A stretch of DNA of 64,000 nt, taken from NCBI GenBank assembly GCA_934755305.1, contig CAKVLD010000010.1, positions 1 through 64,000 of the forward strand, given 5' to 3'. Under the pieces are notes generated by a model. It saw only the letters and a list, made by a program, of their open reading frames with translations. It was not told the origin of the DNA and searched no databases. Numbering within the stretch: the first letter of the stretch is position 1; each line of letters begins with the position of its first letter. This DNA is from an uncultured Clostridium sp. (GTDB taxonomy: Bacteria; Bacillota; Clostridia; Clostridiales; Clostridiaceae). Positions 62,279-64,000 of the stretch are shown here, piece after piece. A program made the translations under genes and the position numbers.

Positions 62279-63997
62279 CTATTTATATAATAGTACAGCC
62301 CCAAGTGCTGGTAACTTAATAGTATTTTCAGCTTTATTAAGTATTATATCTTTATCACTTAATATTCTTGTATTATAATCTCCAAGGTTCTCATTTATCT
62401 CTTCACCATTAAATACAAGCTCATTTTCTGAATCATAATTAAATATAACTACCAACTTATTCCTACTATATTCAAAAACTAAAGTATTAGATAATGTATC
62501 AATAACATTAAACTGTTCTGGTGATGTTATATTATCTAACTCTTTTCTCAATGTACTTAACTCTTCCAAAAAATCAATCATTTTTAAATTAACCCTATTA
62601 GTCCAATCGATTTTTATATTGTTGAAAAATGCCTTCTTTATAGGTGCTCCATTTGTATTATCAGCCAAGCCACAATTCATTGGTTGCTCTTCCCCTACTT
62701 CATATCCAGTTAACATAAACGGAATTCCATGAGGTAAGAAACTGTTAATTATCGCTAAAGCTTTTGATAATTTCATTCCTCCTTTTCTTGATACAATTCT
62801 AGGTGTATCATGTGTTTCAGCACAAGCATATGCATACAATTTTAAATCTTTTAATTCTTTAACAAACTTATTGTATGTACTTTTTTTCATGTCTGCTACT
62901 TCACGCCAACTACTACCTAACATAATATTGTAACCAGTTTTATAAGCATTTTCGTGATTTCTATTAAATAAATCTTCACTTATAAAAATGGCATTTGGCT
63001 TGTACTTTTTAACTGTTTCAAATAAACTATTTAATAATTCTTTTGGTAAGGTATGCCCAATATCAAATCTAAAACCATCAATACTAAATTCTACAGTATA
63101 GTATTTTAATACATCTTTAAATAAGTCCCAAAGCTTTTGATTTGGAATCTTTGCAGGAAACTTATTTGCTTTAATAGTATCGAACATTACATAAGGAGGT
63201 TGTTCCTTAGATACTAATTCTGCTGCTAAAGGTTGATTATCCATATATAACTTCCAAAATGTAATATCTGTCCAAATAGGCTGTACATCATTAATCCAAT
63301 CAGAATGTGCAGACATTGTTGTTATATTCATTTTTTCTTCAACCAAATCAAATAAATCTTTTCCATTTTGTTCTGCTTCTTTTTTTATTTCTTCCCATAG
63401 CTCAGGATTTAATTCATTAGGTGGATATACAAACTGTTGTAAATGTTTTTTAGTGCTTTCTGCACTATATACTTGTGCTAAATTCTCCTTTGTGCATTCT
63501 GTAAAAAATTCTATATTAGGAATTTCAGGTGTTTTAAAATCCTTATCATAATCTTTTTTTATCCAATAAACCCAATCAGGATGCTCTTTTATTAAATTAC
63601 TATCTCTAGCTGTAACTCTTGGAATAAAATCAATAACTACACGTATTCCCATTACATGACATGCTTGAATTAATACTTTCAATTCTTCATTAATTGAGAA
63701 ATCAAAAATTTCATCTACTATAGAATCATGTAAGCTTTCATCTAATTTATAAAAATCTTTTATTGCAAAAGGTGAGCCCATATCTCCTTTTTTATTTTTA
63801 TTACTATACTCAGTAATTGGAAGAAGATACAAAACATTATTTCCTAACAACTTTATCATAGGAAGTAAAATTAACATTCTAATGAAAGTACCATTACTAA
63901 GCTCCCCATTATTTTTTATATCCCAAGCTGTAGAATATCTTGGTAATGCACAGTAAATACCAGAATGTTTTAAATCAAAATCAACTTCACTTTTCAT
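62279..63997 (-). CDS. Intracellular GH13 alpha-glucan enzyme (possibly 5'-truncated by window)
   Basis: At least 572 residues; the ATG is three bases from the window end, so the true N-terminus may lie outside. The alpha-amylase barrel includes IRVVIDFIPRVTARDSNLIKEHPDW, nucleophile Asp312 in DGFRFDIG, acid/base Glu341 in FISEDL, and Asp397 in AETHDTPR. The HPDWVYWIKK segment and layout recall GlgE-like maltosyltransferases, but the match is loose. No signal peptide is seen. First gene visible in the leftward operon with the solute-binding protein. Confidence 0.8.
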   Translation of the reverse strand: MKSEVDFDLKHSGIYCALPRYSTAWDIKNNGELSNGTFIRMLILLPMIKLLGNNVLYLLPITEYSNKNKKGDMGSPFAIKDFYKLDESLHDSIVDEIFDFSINEELKVLIQACHVMGIRVVIDFIPRVTARDSNLIKEHPDWVYWIKKDYDKDFKTPEIPNIEFFTECTKENLAQVYSAESTKKHLQQFVYPPNELNPELWEEIKKEAEQNGKDLFDLVEEKMNITTMSAHSDWINDVQPIWTDITFWKLYMDNQPLAAELVSKEQPPYVMFDTIKANKFPAKIPNQKLWDLFKDVLKYYTVEFSIDGFRFDIGHTLPKELLNSLFETVKKYKPNAIFISEDLFNRNHENAYKTGYNIMLGSSWREVADMKKSTYNKFVKELKDLKLYAYACAETHDTPRIVSRKGGMKLSKALAIINSFLPHGIPFMLTGYEVGEEQPMNCGLADNTNGAPIKKAFFNNIKIDWTNRVNLKMIDFLEELSTLRKELDNITSPEQFNVIDTLSNTLVFEYSRNKLVVIFNYDSENELVFNGEEINENLGDYNTRILSDKDIILNKAENTIKLPALGAVLLYK

Positions 63998-64000
63998 TTC

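Overview
The window is AT-rich (roughly 70 % A+T by eye) and reads as a chromosome segment of a spore-forming, chemotactic Clostridium (sensu stricto). The evidence is the spoVA and spoIIA sporulation operons, TTG starts with strong AGGAGG sites, a T-box leader, a preQ1-I riboswitch and three tandem chemoreceptors. I cannot fix the species. No rRNA, tRNA, CRISPR array or insertion sequence was seen.

Layout. (1) 1-15.3 kb: peptide deformylase, a 2-hydroxyacid dehydrogenase, PrmA, a 1617-residue secreted amylopullulanase, HolA, a ComEC lacking its C-terminal hydrolase domain, a P-type ATPase homologue with most catalytic motifs degraded, and spoVACDE. (2) 15.4-30.5 kb: a coiled-coil/3D-domain wall protein, three tandem 577-residue chemoreceptors, spoIIAA-spoIIAB-sigF, a Lon-like protease, a lone trpB behind a T-box, dinB and a DUF4003-like gene. 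Three copies of a structured, roughly 185-bp non-coding repeat lie at 1, 28.3 and 30.6 kb. (3) 31.4-50.0 kb: a defective siphovirus-type prophage transcribed leftward. It is bounded by two direct repeats of about 140-150 bp. The right repeat contains the promoter and first half of a preQ1-I riboswitch that drives a radical SAM/queT operon. Its major capsid gene carries one in-frame TGA, and its major tail and tape-measure genes are joined by a deletion. Integrase, terminase, portal and protease are absent. (4) 50.1-56.4 kb: the queuosine-salvage pair, a small unknown protein, an intact Ca2+-type P-ATPase and a CBS-containing family II pyrophosphatase. (5) 56.5-64 kb: a seven-gene leftward operon of intracellular GH13 enzyme, solute-binding protein without signal peptide, RibD-like reductase, HAD phosphatase, AAC(3)-like acetyltransferase, MATE and MFS exporters.

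Most promising for something undescribed: a three-gene cassette at the left end of the prophage (31.9-35.4 kb) pairing an NdpA/YejK-like nucleoid-associated protein with two membrane proteins, in the usual position of prophage cargo or defence genes. Two divergent pairs, each a secreted 154-residue protein opposite a roughly 160-residue cytoplasmic protein, and a zinc-ribbon membrane protein are inserted among the prophage structural genes. Also notable are the prophage junction inside a riboswitch leader, the ATPase-like pseudoenzyme, and the structured repeat family.
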